A stretch of DNA of 64,000 bases from Pseudoalteromonas ulvae UL12 (GCF_014925405.1 NZ_AQHJ01000030.1:124001-188000), one strand, 5' to 3'. Positions 27,228 to 35,968 are shown, counted from the first letter of the stretch. The notes: generated by a model from the letters alone, not told the origin. Numbers and translations are program-made.

Positions 27228-27243
27228 TGAAATGAATGTGCCA
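27228..27243 (-). promoter_or_regulatory. Probable sigma-54 promoter of the export cluster
   Basis: On the minus strand, TGGCACATTCATTTCA fits the sigma-54 consensus: TGGCAC at -24, correct spacing, and TTTCA in place of TTGCA at -12 (one mismatch). It lies 54 bp upstream of the adaptor gene of a cluster that encodes an NtrC-type activator. Confidence 0.65.
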
Positions 27244-27305
27244 TAATTTTAATTGTTATAAATCAATAGTCTAAACTTTTATTATTGGGGCTTGATGGTT
27301 TCAGT

Positions 27306-27336
27306 GTGCGAAAACGCACATTGAGCTGTGCGTTTT
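27306..27336. terminator. Palindrome: terminator for the 27.4-kb gene or activator site
   Basis: AAAACGCACA (27311-27320) pairs perfectly with TGTGCGTTTT (27327-27336) around TTGAGC. It overlaps a second dyad, GTGCG-AAAA-CGCAC at 27306-27319, and another GTGCG follows at 27345-27349. It lies downstream of the membrane-protein gene at 27393, so it can be its terminator. It is also about 75-85 bp upstream of the sigma-54 site, the place expected for NtrC-type enhancer dyads. I cannot decide between the two. Confidence 0.55.
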
Positions 27337-27392
27337 TATAACATGTGCGTTTTAAGTTGATACGTGGGTAATACTTACAATTAACGGGCTAT

Positions 27393-27836
27393 CTACTTGG
27401 TTGTAAAGCGCTTTGCAACAATCACCAGTACTACAGCAAAAAACAGCACGATAGCAGGCATTATCAGTGCTGCGCTCCCATAGACAGCAAGGCTGTCTTG
27501 TAAAATAAAGCTATGGACTTGTTGCAGCAAGACGGCAATCAGCGATGCAGTCAATAAGGGAAACGCAAGGGGTTGACCCAAGGCTAGTGCCAGTGAGCCC
27601 GCAGTACCTGCGAATACGGCAATCGCAAATACAATCACCACCCAACTGGCGGCATTTTGATACAGCGCTTGCTCGGCTTCAGGCATGGCTGCAAGTTGTT
27701 CTGGAGTGATCATTACGTGCATGAAAAACGCCATCACCCCCATTAAATTCCATACCACCATCAGCCAAGCGAATGGCTTAAGCCACTTGGGTGATTCGCT
27801 AGGAGAGTGTGTCTGTGTGTTTGGTTCTGCGGTCAT
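27393..27836 (-). CDS. Four-span membrane protein of unknown function
   Basis: The 147-residue protein has a polar N-terminus and four hydrophobic spans at about 20-40, 68-88, 92-112 and 120-140. It resembles small proteins in marine bacteria often labelled 'sugar transporter' without proof; the stretch PEAEQALYQNAASWVV is typical of them. I do not assign a function. A palindrome at 27306-27336 may end its transcript. Confidence 0.7.
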   Translation of the reverse strand: MTAEPNTQTHSPSESPKWLKPFAWLMVVWNLMGVMAFFMHVMITPEQLAAMPEAEQALYQNAASWVVIVFAIAVFAGTAGSLALALGQPLAFPLLTASLIAVLLQQVHSFILQDSLAVYGSAALIMPAIVLFFAVVLVIVAKRFTTK

Positions 27837-27995
27837 AAATTTCTCTTTTTATTATTGTGTTAAGGTCTTAGTTTTATAGTTGATTGTGGCTCGTTCGTAA
27901 ATGTTGAGCTTAGGCGCGAGCGAGAGTGTAAACGAAACAAGAGTTTGGCGCAGGGTGATTGATTTTTCAACGGGTACTGCGCCAGAGCAACATAA

Positions 27996-28702
27996 TTAGA
28001 ACGCTTGTTGTAGGGAAATGCTCAGCCAATGATGGTTATCACCTTGTTCAAGCTTTACGTCATGCAAAGGGTGGCTGTAACCAAGCATTGCTTGTAAATG
28101 CAACGCAGGGTTTAACGCGACTTGAATGCCCACGCCTGCTTCACCGTGATTGACACCATCATAATGCGCTGAGGCATAGCCAAAATCTAAACCAATCGAC
28201 AGATGAGAGAAAACCGAAAGCTGCTCGCTGATCACCCAAGGATGAGATGCAAGTGCCATCATAACAAATGAACCATCGGCCTGCGTTGAATATACATAGT
28301 CAATACTAGGGAGTAAAATAGGGTGATGGCTATAAATGAGCCCCGTCGCAAGTTCAGTATCATATTCATCAGTTTGTGAGAATACTAAACGGGCTGCACC
28401 TAGGTATGCTTGCCAATCACCGAACTGAAAACCACGCACAGCACTCAGATTTAACTCTTGATAATCTTCTTGCGTACCTTTTGCCAGCCACACTTGAAAG
28501 TCTGTTTGCATGTAATTGAGATCGAGTTGCGCAAATTGCAAACCGCCAGCGGTTAGGTTGTTTCTACCTTCGGTAATGTATTTGCTTTGTCCACCTAAAG
28601 AAAAGAGCCATTGTGCATGGTTTTCATTGGCATATGCACCATACATTTGAGTCGCGACGAGACCTAAAAAGACAGCAGTTATACTTTTTTAAAATGTGTC
28701 AT
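27996..28702 (-). pseudogene. Outer-membrane barrel-like protein with a one-base frameshift in its signal peptide
   Basis: The long intact frame starts at an internal ATG (28646) and gives 216 residues of alternating strand-like sequence ending ISLQQAF, like a small outer-membrane barrel. Upstream, an ATG at 28702 with an AAGG ribosome-binding site opens MTHFKK and then meets TAA. The break is at six consecutive A residues (T's at 28685-28690 on the plus strand). One extra A would join the frames into MTHFKKSITAVFLGLVAT followed by QMYGAYA, an ideal signal peptide, for 235 residues in total. So the gene is disrupted, slippage-dependent, or the sequence has a homopolymer error. Function unknown. 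Confidence 0.65.
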
Positions 28703-28980
28703 TCTCAACCTTACTACTCAGATTCTTAGAACAATATAGATAATGAGGGTAATGATTTTTCATTATTTTAACATAATCTCATTTGACAAGATAATAAGCG
28801 CTTTTTGACGTGACGATACGAAAATTAAACTGGTTGTATCAATTTTAGTGTCAGGTTTCCTGCAAAGCTCACTCATGCATGATTATTCCTTAATATTCAT
28901 CTTTATATTTCACTATGACTTACTAAGAATGGCCGTTATGCAGTTGGTGCATGCTTTTGAATTTACTTTTAAACATATTA
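28703..28980. other. Non-coding region upstream of the barrel gene
   Basis: This AT-rich stretch holds no plausible ORF. It contains an inverted repeat of TAATGA/TCATTA around 28750-28770 that resembles a Fur box but has one extra central base. The promoter of the barrel gene should lie here. Copy B of the palindromic repeat begins at its right end. Confidence 0.5.
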
Positions 28981-29249
28981 TTAGGGGCTGTTGATCTTTC
29001 GTGGTTAAATTTTGTTCGAGATAAAAGCGTATTTATCGCGGCGAGTAGTGTGTAGCCTAGTCATTCTAAGCAAATACTGCTCAACAAAGAGAGATACGCT
29101 TTTAGCCGAACCCTTCGGGCAGCGTTTGTTGGGTATTTCTACTGCGTTATCGCTTTTTCGTGTAGCTCGCTACACCACAAAAGCGCTGCCTTGTATAAAT
29201 ACCCAACAATTCGCTGCAAAAATCATCACGAAAGTTCAACAACCCCTAG
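28981..29249. repeat. Palindromic repeat element, copy B (longest, MITE-like)
   Basis: About 269 bp with inverted termini: TTAGGGGCTGTTGATCTTTC at the left, and at the right the complement of CTAGGGGTTGTTGAACTTTC (about 20 of 23 matching over the full ends). The left part is the module shared with copy A. The right part folds into a long hairpin: TGTTGGGTATTT at 29127-29138 with AAATACCCAACA at 29197-29208, extended by CAGCG/CGCTG, and an inner TGTAG-CTCG-CTACA at 29161-29174. TA flanks both G/C-run ends. No ORF inside is credible. It ends 33 bp before the XRE-type regulator gene. Confidence 0.82.
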
Positions 29250-29282
29250 GTATGTTGTTATTAAGAATACAAGGAGTTAAAA

Positions 29283-30002
29283 ATGACATTAGGTGAAAAA
29301 CTAAAAGAGCTGCGTTTGGCGCGAAATTTTAGTCAGCCGGAGCTGGCACAAGCAGCCGCGATTGAGCTGTCGTATTTATCAAAGTTAGAAAACGATAAAT
29401 CGCTGCCATCAAATGAGGTGTTTAGGCAATTATTAGCGGCGTTGAGCGTTGAATTAAGTGATTTATTGCATTGTCCAAAATTGAAAAGTGACTTAACACG
29501 GTTAAAACAGATCCCAGATATCGACGCGTTTTTATCCCAGCGCCAGCAGTTTACGATAGGTCAGCAACGGCGTTGGTGGTACATCAGCTCTGCGTTAATC
29601 GTGATTGCAGTGACTTTATTCTATATTGGCCAAAATGAGAGGCTTTTTGCTCAGCAGTTATACCAATATCAATCAAAGGGTGTCGTGCTTGAGGGGGAAC
29701 CTGAAGCCATTTTTAACACATGGATTCACTTAATGCCTCAGGGTGTTGACCGAGCAGTAAAAGACGCAAAACAACAAGAAATGTTATTGCGCGAAGCAAT
29801 TGATACCCGCTTTGAGATCAGTAATTTAGGCGATGCGGTAACATTAGAGGTTGAAGGTGGGCGACGCTATTATGAATACCAACAGAAAATTGTGACCGCA
29901 GATACCATCAGTCCGTGGTTTAGAATCGTAGGAGTATTGCTATTCTGTATGGGTTTGATGGGGTTTGTACTGGAACGAAAAATGTTTAAGCATGTTTATT
30001 GA
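29283..30002 (+). CDS. Membrane-anchored XRE-family transcriptional regulator
   Basis: The 239-residue protein has an N-terminal XRE helix-turn-helix (LKELRLARNFSQPELAQAA, then ELSYLSKLENDKSLPS). A linker is followed by a membrane span at about 99-115 (WWYISSALIVIAVTLFYIG), a periplasmic domain of about 95 residues, and a second span near the end (IVGVLLFCMGLMGFVL). That layout suggests a regulator that senses an envelope signal while bound to DNA. AAGGAG precedes the ATG. Repeat copy B lies directly upstream, so its promoter is within or beyond the repeat. Targets unknown. Confidence 0.85.
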   Translation: MTLGEKLKELRLARNFSQPELAQAAAIELSYLSKLENDKSLPSNEVFRQLLAALSVELSDLLHCPKLKSDLTRLKQIPDIDAFLSQRQQFTIGQQRRWWYISSALIVIAVTLFYIGQNERLFAQQLYQYQSKGVVLEGEPEAIFNTWIHLMPQGVDRAVKDAKQQEMLLREAIDTRFEISNLGDAVTLEVEGGRRYYEYQQKIVTADTISPWFRIVGVLLFCMGLMGFVLERKMFKHVY

Positions 30003-30028
30003 ATATTATGATGTGTTTGGCAATTGAT

Positions 30029-30053
30029 AAAGCAGCCTAAGGGCTGCTTTTTT
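30029..30053 (+). terminator. Intrinsic terminator after the XRE gene
   Basis: AAAGCAGCC and GGCTGCTTT form a 9-bp stem with loop TAAG, followed by T's. It is 27 bp past the stop codon. Confidence 0.88.
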
Positions 30054-30100
30054 GTGTTTTTTACAGGCAGTGGAGCGCTAGCGCTATGAGTTGTAAAGTC

Positions 30101-31270
30101 TTATTCGCTTGTTATCGCTTTGAGTGCTTGGTATTTAGCTTGGTAAATGGCCAATTGATTGTGATCGTAAGTACGCTCAATTGCAGCTTCTAAATATTGA
30201 TTGGCATGGTCTAAATCGCCATTTTGATAAGCGATTTTAGCCAATTCAATATAAGGCTCAGGTATATAGTGCGCAGCTTTGACCGCTTTATTAAAATAAA
30301 ATTGTGCATAGTGAAGGTCGTGATCTGCAATGGCTTGTTTACCAAGTTCTAACCACGAATAAGGGTTGGGATCCTTGATATGGGCTAGCTTCGCGTTAAG
30401 TTGAGCAATTAATGCTTCATCTTTGTTATTACGCGCAATCAACATATAGTTTTCGTAAAGGTTAATGTTGGCTAGGTCATTCGTAACCGCGTAATGGTAG
30501 AGTCGGTTGGCGGTTGTGGTGTCGCCAGCACGACGATGCAGAACAGCCTGTAAGTTTATTAGCTCGTTGTTGAAAGGGTCGTGCAACATGGCGTTATACA
30601 GGTAAGAAAAAGTAGCATCGAAGTCATTTTTTAGCAGCGTTTCTGCGGCGAGATTTGCATAAAATTTAGCGATTAATTGCGGTCGTTGTGCTTTTTTAGC
30701 ATGAACTTGGCCGCGAGTAGGGAAGTAATCGATAATAATACTTTTAGGTACGAAAAATACCTTGTTTTTCGATGTGCTGTTATCTGCATCGTACACTCGA
30801 GAGCGCAAGTGACTAGAGCTTAAAATGAGATTGCCTTTTTTGAAGTATACCGGCTCATTGATAATATGTTGATAGTCGATAGGGCTCTGGATTAAATCCG
30901 CCAAAGCGGTGGTAAAGACGGCTAGTGAGATGCAGTTGCCGCGTTTTTGTGAAAAGGCGCTATAGGCATCGAGGGTGTCACCATGAAAAGTAAAACCGGT
31001 AAGCTTATCGTCTAAAAAATTATGAATAATACGCTCATTACTGCTTGGAAACTTTTTGGCTTTTTGTTTTTGATAATATTCAAAGAACTCTTGTTTCTGG
31101 GCATGTGATAATTGGAATATTTCGTCAGCATTATAACGCTCTACGGGGGCGAAAAGAGAGGTGTTCACTAAAGTTAGTGGGTTTTGTAATGATGTTTTCT
31201 CTGAAGAAGGAGTGCTTTGACAGCCCACTAAAACTAGGCTCAATAGTAAGATAAAAAACTTATAATGCAT
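30101..31270 (-). CDS. TPR lipoprotein with transglutaminase-like cysteine motif
   Basis: I start at the ATG at 31270, preceded by AAGGAA, because it opens a lipoprotein signal peptide (MHYKFFILLLSLVLVGCQS, lipobox LVGC); a longer frame from 31315 would hide it. The 389-residue product has QKRGNCISLAVFTTALAD near residue 110-127, which resembles the active-site Cys region of transglutaminase-like domains. TPR-like helices follow from about 200 to the end (YIELAKIAYQNGDLDHANQY). It is probably a periplasm-facing lipoprotein. The transglutaminase link is tentative because I cannot fix the His/Asp partners. Confidence 0.75.
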   Translation of the reverse strand: MHYKFFILLLSLVLVGCQSTPSSEKTSLQNPLTLVNTSLFAPVERYNADEIFQLSHAQKQEFFEYYQKQKAKKFPSSNERIIHNFLDDKLTGFTFHGDTLDAYSAFSQKRGNCISLAVFTTALADLIQSPIDYQHIINEPVYFKKGNLILSSSHLRSRVYDADNSTSKNKVFFVPKSIIIDYFPTRGQVHAKKAQRPQLIAKFYANLAAETLLKNDFDATFSYLYNAMLHDPFNNELINLQAVLHRRAGDTTTANRLYHYAVTNDLANINLYENYMLIARNNKDEALIAQLNAKLAHIKDPNPYSWLELGKQAIADHDLHYAQFYFNKAVKAAHYIPEPYIELAKIAYQNGDLDHANQYLEAAIERTYDHNQLAIYQAKYQALKAITSE

Positions 31271-31536
31271 GACGTTTCCTTGTGTGAGTGCATATCGTAA
31301 ACAAGTTGAAGGCAATGAGTTTAATTAACCTAAATACAATACCTCGATAAATAATGTACCGGATTACTTTACTTTTAGCACTAGATGATTTTGGCAAATG
31401 ACCAAGATTAAAAAGTGAGTTGTTTATTGATTTTGATGAACGTATTGATCGTGCGGTGATGGTCGACACGTATTAAGCCTTTAATCACAGTGGTTAGGGT
31501 TAAAATACTTGCTCAATCGCCTTGTGGTTTCCTTTC
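31271..31536. other. Intergenic region between divergent genes
   Basis: Together with the operator at 31538-31562 this is the roughly 355-bp gap between the TPR lipoprotein gene and the RND adaptor gene. I see no credible ORF. Promoters for the lipoprotein gene must lie here, but none is clear enough to place. Confidence 0.5.
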
Positions 31537-31537
31537 A

Positions 31538-31582
31538 CAAATGTAACACCTAGTTACAATTGTCAATATCTTTAACTATCAT
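31538..31582 (+). promoter_or_regulatory. RND-pump promoter overlapped by an operator-like palindrome
   Basis: An inverted repeat has arms CAAATGTAAC (31538-31547) and GTTACAATTG (31553-31562), 9 of 10 matching, with central ACCTA. A candidate -35 TTACAA (31554-31559) lies in the right arm, and 17 bp later is a -10 TATCAT (31577-31582), about 40 bp before the adaptor ATG. A bound dimer would cover the -35, as TetR-family repressors of RND pumps do. No tetR gene is adjacent, so the regulator is unknown. Confidence 0.6.
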
Positions 31583-31625
31583 AGATTTGTTACTATCTGA
31601 GCAGTTAATTTTTAGGGTGTCACAC

Positions 31626-32786
31626 ATGAACAATAAATGGATGAAAGGTTTATTGCCCTTAGTCGTACTAGGCGTCGCAATAGGTGTATTTAGCGGGATA
31701 AATGCAACCGCTAATGAAAAAGAAGACAGTAAAGCCGTTGATAAGCGACCTACAGTTAAAATTGAGGCACTAGCAGCAAGTGATCATCAAGTAGTGATTA
31801 CCAGTTACGGTGAAGTAAGACCGCTAGAACGCACGCAATTATCTGCGCAAGTTTCAGGTGAAATCATCAACTGGCACCCTGAGTTTGTGGCTGGTGGATT
31901 AGTTAAGCGCGGTGAGATTTTGTTTAGTATCGAACCTGATAACTACCAAGCGCAGGTCTATTCGGCGCAAGCGGAGTTAGCCCGTGCACAGGCGGCATTG
32001 ATTGAAGAGCAAGCGGCAGGAGAAGTCGCACGTAAAGAGGCAAAACGCTCGCCAAATCTGACCCACAGTGATTTATATTTACGCAAACCGCAAATCTTGA
32101 GCGCGCAAGCTGCGGTTAAATCTGCCGAAGCGAATTTAAAACGTGCTGAGCGAGACTTAGAAAATTGCCAAGTGCGTGCGCCATTTGATGCGTTAGTGAT
32201 TAGTCGAGAATTAGGTTTAGGCCAGTTTGTGAATACCGGCGCGCAAGTTGCGGTACTCAATAACATTGAAACAGCTGAAGTGCTGATCCCGATAGCAGGA
32301 TTTGATAGCGCATTTTTACCGCGTCAAATCAAAGGGCTAAAAGCGAACGTGAGTCAAAAGGGGCTTGCGAATATCACCCGTGAGGCGTTTATTGCGCGAG
32401 ATTTAGGAATCATTGATAGTGCGACACGTATGAGTAATTTAGTGGTGCGGATTGAAGACCCTTACGGTTTAACCTCAGATGTACCGCCACTTAAATTTGG
32501 TAGTTATGTTGAAGTTAACTTTGCAGGCCAAACTCTGAATCAGATTTTCCGCTTACCGCAAGAACTCGTCAACAATAGTACGGTATGGATTGTCAACGAT
32601 GAGCAAAAACTACAACCTAAACAAGTGCAAGTGCTACGTGAAGAAGGTGAATACTTCTTAATTAACGCAGGCCTCGACAGTCAAGACAAGCTGGTACTGA
32701 CCTTGCCTGAATACCCGCAAAAAGGTATGGAAGTGAAAGTTGCCAATGCTGAGGTCACCGCAACGACCAATACAGATAATTTATAA
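31626..32786 (+). CDS. RND efflux periplasmic adaptor subunit
   Basis: I start at the ATG at 31626 (AGGGTG ribosome-binding site), which gives a proper N-terminal signal/anchor (WMKGLLPLVVLGVAIGVFSG); an in-frame upstream start at 31560 lies inside the promoter. The 386-residue protein has lipoyl halves (SAQVSGEIINWHPEFVAGG and CQVRAPFDALVISRELGLG), a coiled-coil hairpin at about 105-185 and a C-terminal beta-barrel/MP domain. It links the inner-membrane pump downstream (11 bp gap) to an outer-membrane duct not present here. Confidence 0.92.
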   Translation: MNNKWMKGLLPLVVLGVAIGVFSGINATANEKEDSKAVDKRPTVKIEALAASDHQVVITSYGEVRPLERTQLSAQVSGEIINWHPEFVAGGLVKRGEILFSIEPDNYQAQVYSAQAELARAQAALIEEQAAGEVARKEAKRSPNLTHSDLYLRKPQILSAQAAVKSAEANLKRAERDLENCQVRAPFDALVISRELGLGQFVNTGAQVAVLNNIETAEVLIPIAGFDSAFLPRQIKGLKANVSQKGLANITREAFIARDLGIIDSATRMSNLVVRIEDPYGLTSDVPPLKFGSYVEVNFAGQTLNQIFRLPQELVNNSTVWIVNDEQKLQPKQVQVLREEGEYFLINAGLDSQDKLVLTLPEYPQKGMEVKVANAEVTATTNTDNL

Positions 32787-32797
32787 GGAGCGATATT

Positions 32798-35700
32798 GTG
32801 ACCAATCAAACGGCTCCTGAAAAACAAACGGGGATCATCGCGTATTTTGCCAACAATTCAGTGGCGGCAAATTTAATGATGTTTTTCATTATTGTGATGG
32901 GGATTGTGAGTTATTTCACGATTCAACGTCAGATGTTTCCCAATGTTGAAATTAATTACATCAATATTAATGCCTCTTACCCCGGCGCTTCGCCGCAAGA
33001 AATCGAAGAAAGTATCTTAATAAAAATTGAAGAATCAATTAAAGATATTACCGAAATCAAAAAAGGCGTATCACGAGCGTTTCGTAATTCAGGGCGTATT
33101 TCGTTAGAAATCCATCCAGATGAAGATTTACCTGAAGTGCTCGACAAAATAAAGCTGCGTGTAGATGGAATCGCGACGTTTCCTGCGGATATGGAGCCAA
33201 TAACCATTTATCAAGCCGAGTTTCGCCAGCAAGTCATTGAAATGTCTTTGGTCGGTGATTGGCCGCTGACAGAGCTCAAACCTATCGCGAAAAAAATCGA
33301 AGATGAGTTATTGCAGCTCAACAATGTCTCTTTGGTTGACTTAGATGTGCCACTGGATGAAATTGCTATTGAAATTCAGCCTGAAACACTGCGCAAATAT
33401 AACTTAACCCTCAACGATGTTTCGGCTGCTGTGCGCCGTTATTCTGCGAACTTTTCTGCGGGACAGCTTCGCACTGATGCTGGGATTATTTCAGTACGGG
33501 TTGAGAATCAGTTTTATAGTGGTGAAGAGTTCCGCCAAATCCCGATTAAGATTGGTGAAAATGGCGCGAAAGTTTTACTGCAAGATATTGCAATTATTAA
33601 AGATCAATTCACTGAGGGTGAGCGCTACTTTAAATACAGTGGTCAAAACTCAATTTATCTCGCGGTAAAAGCGACCAAAGACCAAAATATGATCCCGGTG
33701 GCGCAATCGGTAAAAGATTATATTGTCGAGCGTAATAAAACACTCCCACCTGGCCTTGAGCTGAAAACCTTAGTTGATATGACGTACTACCTTAATGCGC
33801 GCCTTGATATGATGCTAAAAAATCTGTTTCAAGGGGCGATTTTGGTGATGCTGATGCTGAGCCTCTTTTTGCGCTTTAAACTCGCATTATGGGTAATGGT
33901 AGGCTTACCTGTGTGTTTCTTGGGTGCAGTGATGATGATGCCTTTATTTGGTGTCACTATTAATATTGTTTCTTTGTTTGCATTTATCATGGTACTTGGG
34001 ATTGTGGTCGATGACGCGATAGTCATCGGTGAGAGTGCTTATACCGAGATAGAAAAAAATGGCGGCGGCGTTGAAAACGTTGTGCGCGGCACTAAGCGCG
34101 TCGCGACACCTGCGACATTCGGTGTTTTAACCACTATTGCGGTATTTGCGCCATTTACGCTGTCTAGCGGCCCAGAAAGTGCGTTCTTTTATGGGATTGC
34201 AGTGGTTGTAATGTTGTGTTTAGTGTTTAGTTTGATTGAGTCAAAGCTGATTTTACCTGCGCATTTGGCACACAGTCGTTTTGATCCTATACCTGAAACA
34301 AGCTGGCGTGCTCGCTTTAATCGAAATTTCTTCAGTTTTGTTAATGGCCCTTATAAACGCTTTATTGAAAAATGCACACAGTGGCGTTGGTTAGTATTTA
34401 GCAGCTTTATCGGATTCTTTTTGATTAGTATTGCTTTAATTTCTGCCAATTATGTTCGTACTGTGCCAACGCCGAAAGTGCCACATGATTTTCCGGGCAT
34501 TGAAATAGAGATGAATGAAAATGTCTCTGATCAACAAACTATTGATGCGCTTAAAACAGTCGAAAAGATTATTTTAGACATTGATGAGCAAACTAAAGCT
34601 GAATACGGCCAAGGCATGATCCGTGACATTTTAGCCTTTAATCAAGGGCGTACTGAAGCGCGTTTGTTAGCCCCTTTGGTCGATGAAGAGCTACGTCCGT
34701 TTAATACGTTTGAGTTGTCTCGTCGCTGGCGTGAAGCCTTACCTGAAATACCGGGTATGAAATCATTTTCGATTCAAGATGATGTTAATGGCAGTGGTGG
34801 AGATGGTGAGTTTGGCTATTTGTTATACGGCTCAGATATCGACACATTAAATGCGGCAGGTCGTCGTTTAATCGATATGCTGCAGCAGCAAGAAGGCTTG
34901 TATGATATCAGCTCGACCATAGATCCGGCGAGTAAAGAAGTACAAATGACGCTACTGCCTGTGGCGTATGATTTGGGCTTAACATTGTCTTCAATCGCCA
35001 ATCAGGTTGGAGCCAGTTTTTATGGTGGTGAAGCACAGCGAGTGTTACGCGATGGTGAAGAAGTCCGCGTGATGGTTCGTTACCCTAAGCTTACTCGTGA
35101 AGCATTCTCATCGCTCAAATACACTGTGGTGACCACGCCAAGTGGGCAAGAAGTGATGCTAGGCGATGTTGTTGGTTTAGCTGAAAAACCGGGTATTAGT
35201 TACATCCGTCGTGAAGGTGGTTACCGAACTGTGTATGTCTACGGCGCGATTGACGAAGAAGTCATTGAACCAAACGAAGTCGTCAAAAAGGTAAAAGATG
35301 ATTTACTGCCGCAATTAGCAACCGAGTTTCCATCAGTGAAAAGCGAACTCGGTGGCGCGATTGAGGAACAACAAGCACAAGCGAATGAGCAAATGCTGTT
35401 TTTCTTAGCGGGTATGATCATTGTTTATATTCTACTGGCTGTGCCACTGAAAAGTTATTCGCAACCCTTGATTATTATGTCGGTGATCCCTTTTGGTTTA
35501 ACAGGAGCTATCTGGGGGCATTTCTTCTTCGGGCTTGATATCAGCATGATGTCGACATTTGGCTTAATTGCCGCTGCGGGTGTGGTTATCAACGATAGCC
35601 TGGTGATGACAGATTACGTGAACCAAAAACGCCAAGAAGGGTATGCGATTAAAAAGGCCGTTATAGAAGCTGGATGTGCCCGCTTTAGAGCGATTACTTT

Positions 35701-35941
35701 AACATCAATTACCACCTTTGTTGGTGTACTGCCAATTATGTTTGAAACGAGCCTTCAGGCGAAGTTTGTGATCCCGATGGCGGTTGCTCTTGGTTTTGCA
35801 GTGTTATTTGCGACTATCGTGACCTTAGTGTTAGTGCCGTGTTTGTATTTGATTTTGTATGATTTACGTAAACCATTTAGTTGGATAAAAACGAAGTTAT
35901 CTCGAAATAAAGTACCACATCAGCAAGAGCGCGAAGCATAA
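32798..35941 (+). CDS. RND efflux transporter permease (AcrB/HAE1 superfamily)
   Basis: The 1047-residue protein is the proton-driven pump. It starts at a GTG after AAGGAG. It has TM1 at about 22-42, a porter domain beginning IQRQMFPNVEINYININASYPG, a second large periplasmic loop after TM7, and a TM4 region holding FIMVLGIVVDDAIVIGE, where the paired Asp proton-relay residues sit (usual DD in TM4). The end is basic and cytoplasmic. It is a conventional AcrB-type sequence, but the pairing with a 386-residue adaptor and no duct is typical of environmental clusters whose substrate is not known. Confidence 0.94.
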   Translation: MTNQTAPEKQTGIIAYFANNSVAANLMMFFIIVMGIVSYFTIQRQMFPNVEINYININASYPGASPQEIEESILIKIEESIKDITEIKKGVSRAFRNSGRISLEIHPDEDLPEVLDKIKLRVDGIATFPADMEPITIYQAEFRQQVIEMSLVGDWPLTELKPIAKKIEDELLQLNNVSLVDLDVPLDEIAIEIQPETLRKYNLTLNDVSAAVRRYSANFSAGQLRTDAGIISVRVENQFYSGEEFRQIPIKIGENGAKVLLQDIAIIKDQFTEGERYFKYSGQNSIYLAVKATKDQNMIPVAQSVKDYIVERNKTLPPGLELKTLVDMTYYLNARLDMMLKNLFQGAILVMLMLSLFLRFKLALWVMVGLPVCFLGAVMMMPLFGVTINIVSLFAFIMVLGIVVDDAIVIGESAYTEIEKNGGGVENVVRGTKRVATPATFGVLTTIAVFAPFTLSSGPESAFFYGIAVVVMLCLVFSLIESKLILPAHLAHSRFDPIPETSWRARFNRNFFSFVNGPYKRFIEKCTQWRWLVFSSFIGFFLISIALISANYVRTVPTPKVPHDFPGIEIEMNENVSDQQTIDALKTVEKIILDIDEQTKAEYGQGMIRDILAFNQGRTEARLLAPLVDEELRPFNTFELSRRWREALPEIPGMKSFSIQDDVNGSGGDGEFGYLLYGSDIDTLNAAGRRLIDMLQQQEGLYDISSTIDPASKEVQMTLLPVAYDLGLTLSSIANQVGASFYGGEAQRVLRDGEEVRVMVRYPKLTREAFSSLKYTVVTTPSGQEVMLGDVVGLAEKPGISYIRREGGYRTVYVYGAIDEEVIEPNEVVKKVKDDLLPQLATEFPSVKSELGGAIEEQQAQANEQMLFFLAGMIIVYILLAVPLKSYSQPLIIMSVIPFGLTGAIWGHFFFGLDISMMSTFGLIAAAGVVINDSLVMTDYVNQKRQEGYAIKKAVIEAGCARFRAITLTSITTFVGVLPIMFETSLQAKFVIPMAVALGFAVLFATIVTLVLVPCLYLILYDLRKPFSWIKTKLSRNKVPHQQEREA

Positions 35942-35968
35942 CACTTCACTAGCCGTTCGATACTAATC

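Noticed and set aside
28745..28772. Fur box upstream of the barrel gene
   Set aside because: The TAATGA/TCATTA arms are separated by one base more than in the Fur consensus, and the flanking bases do not fit well.
29012..29296. 94-codon reading frame inside repeat copy B
   Set aside because: It lies within the inverted-repeat and hairpin DNA, has no ribosome-binding site and shows no protein-like pattern.
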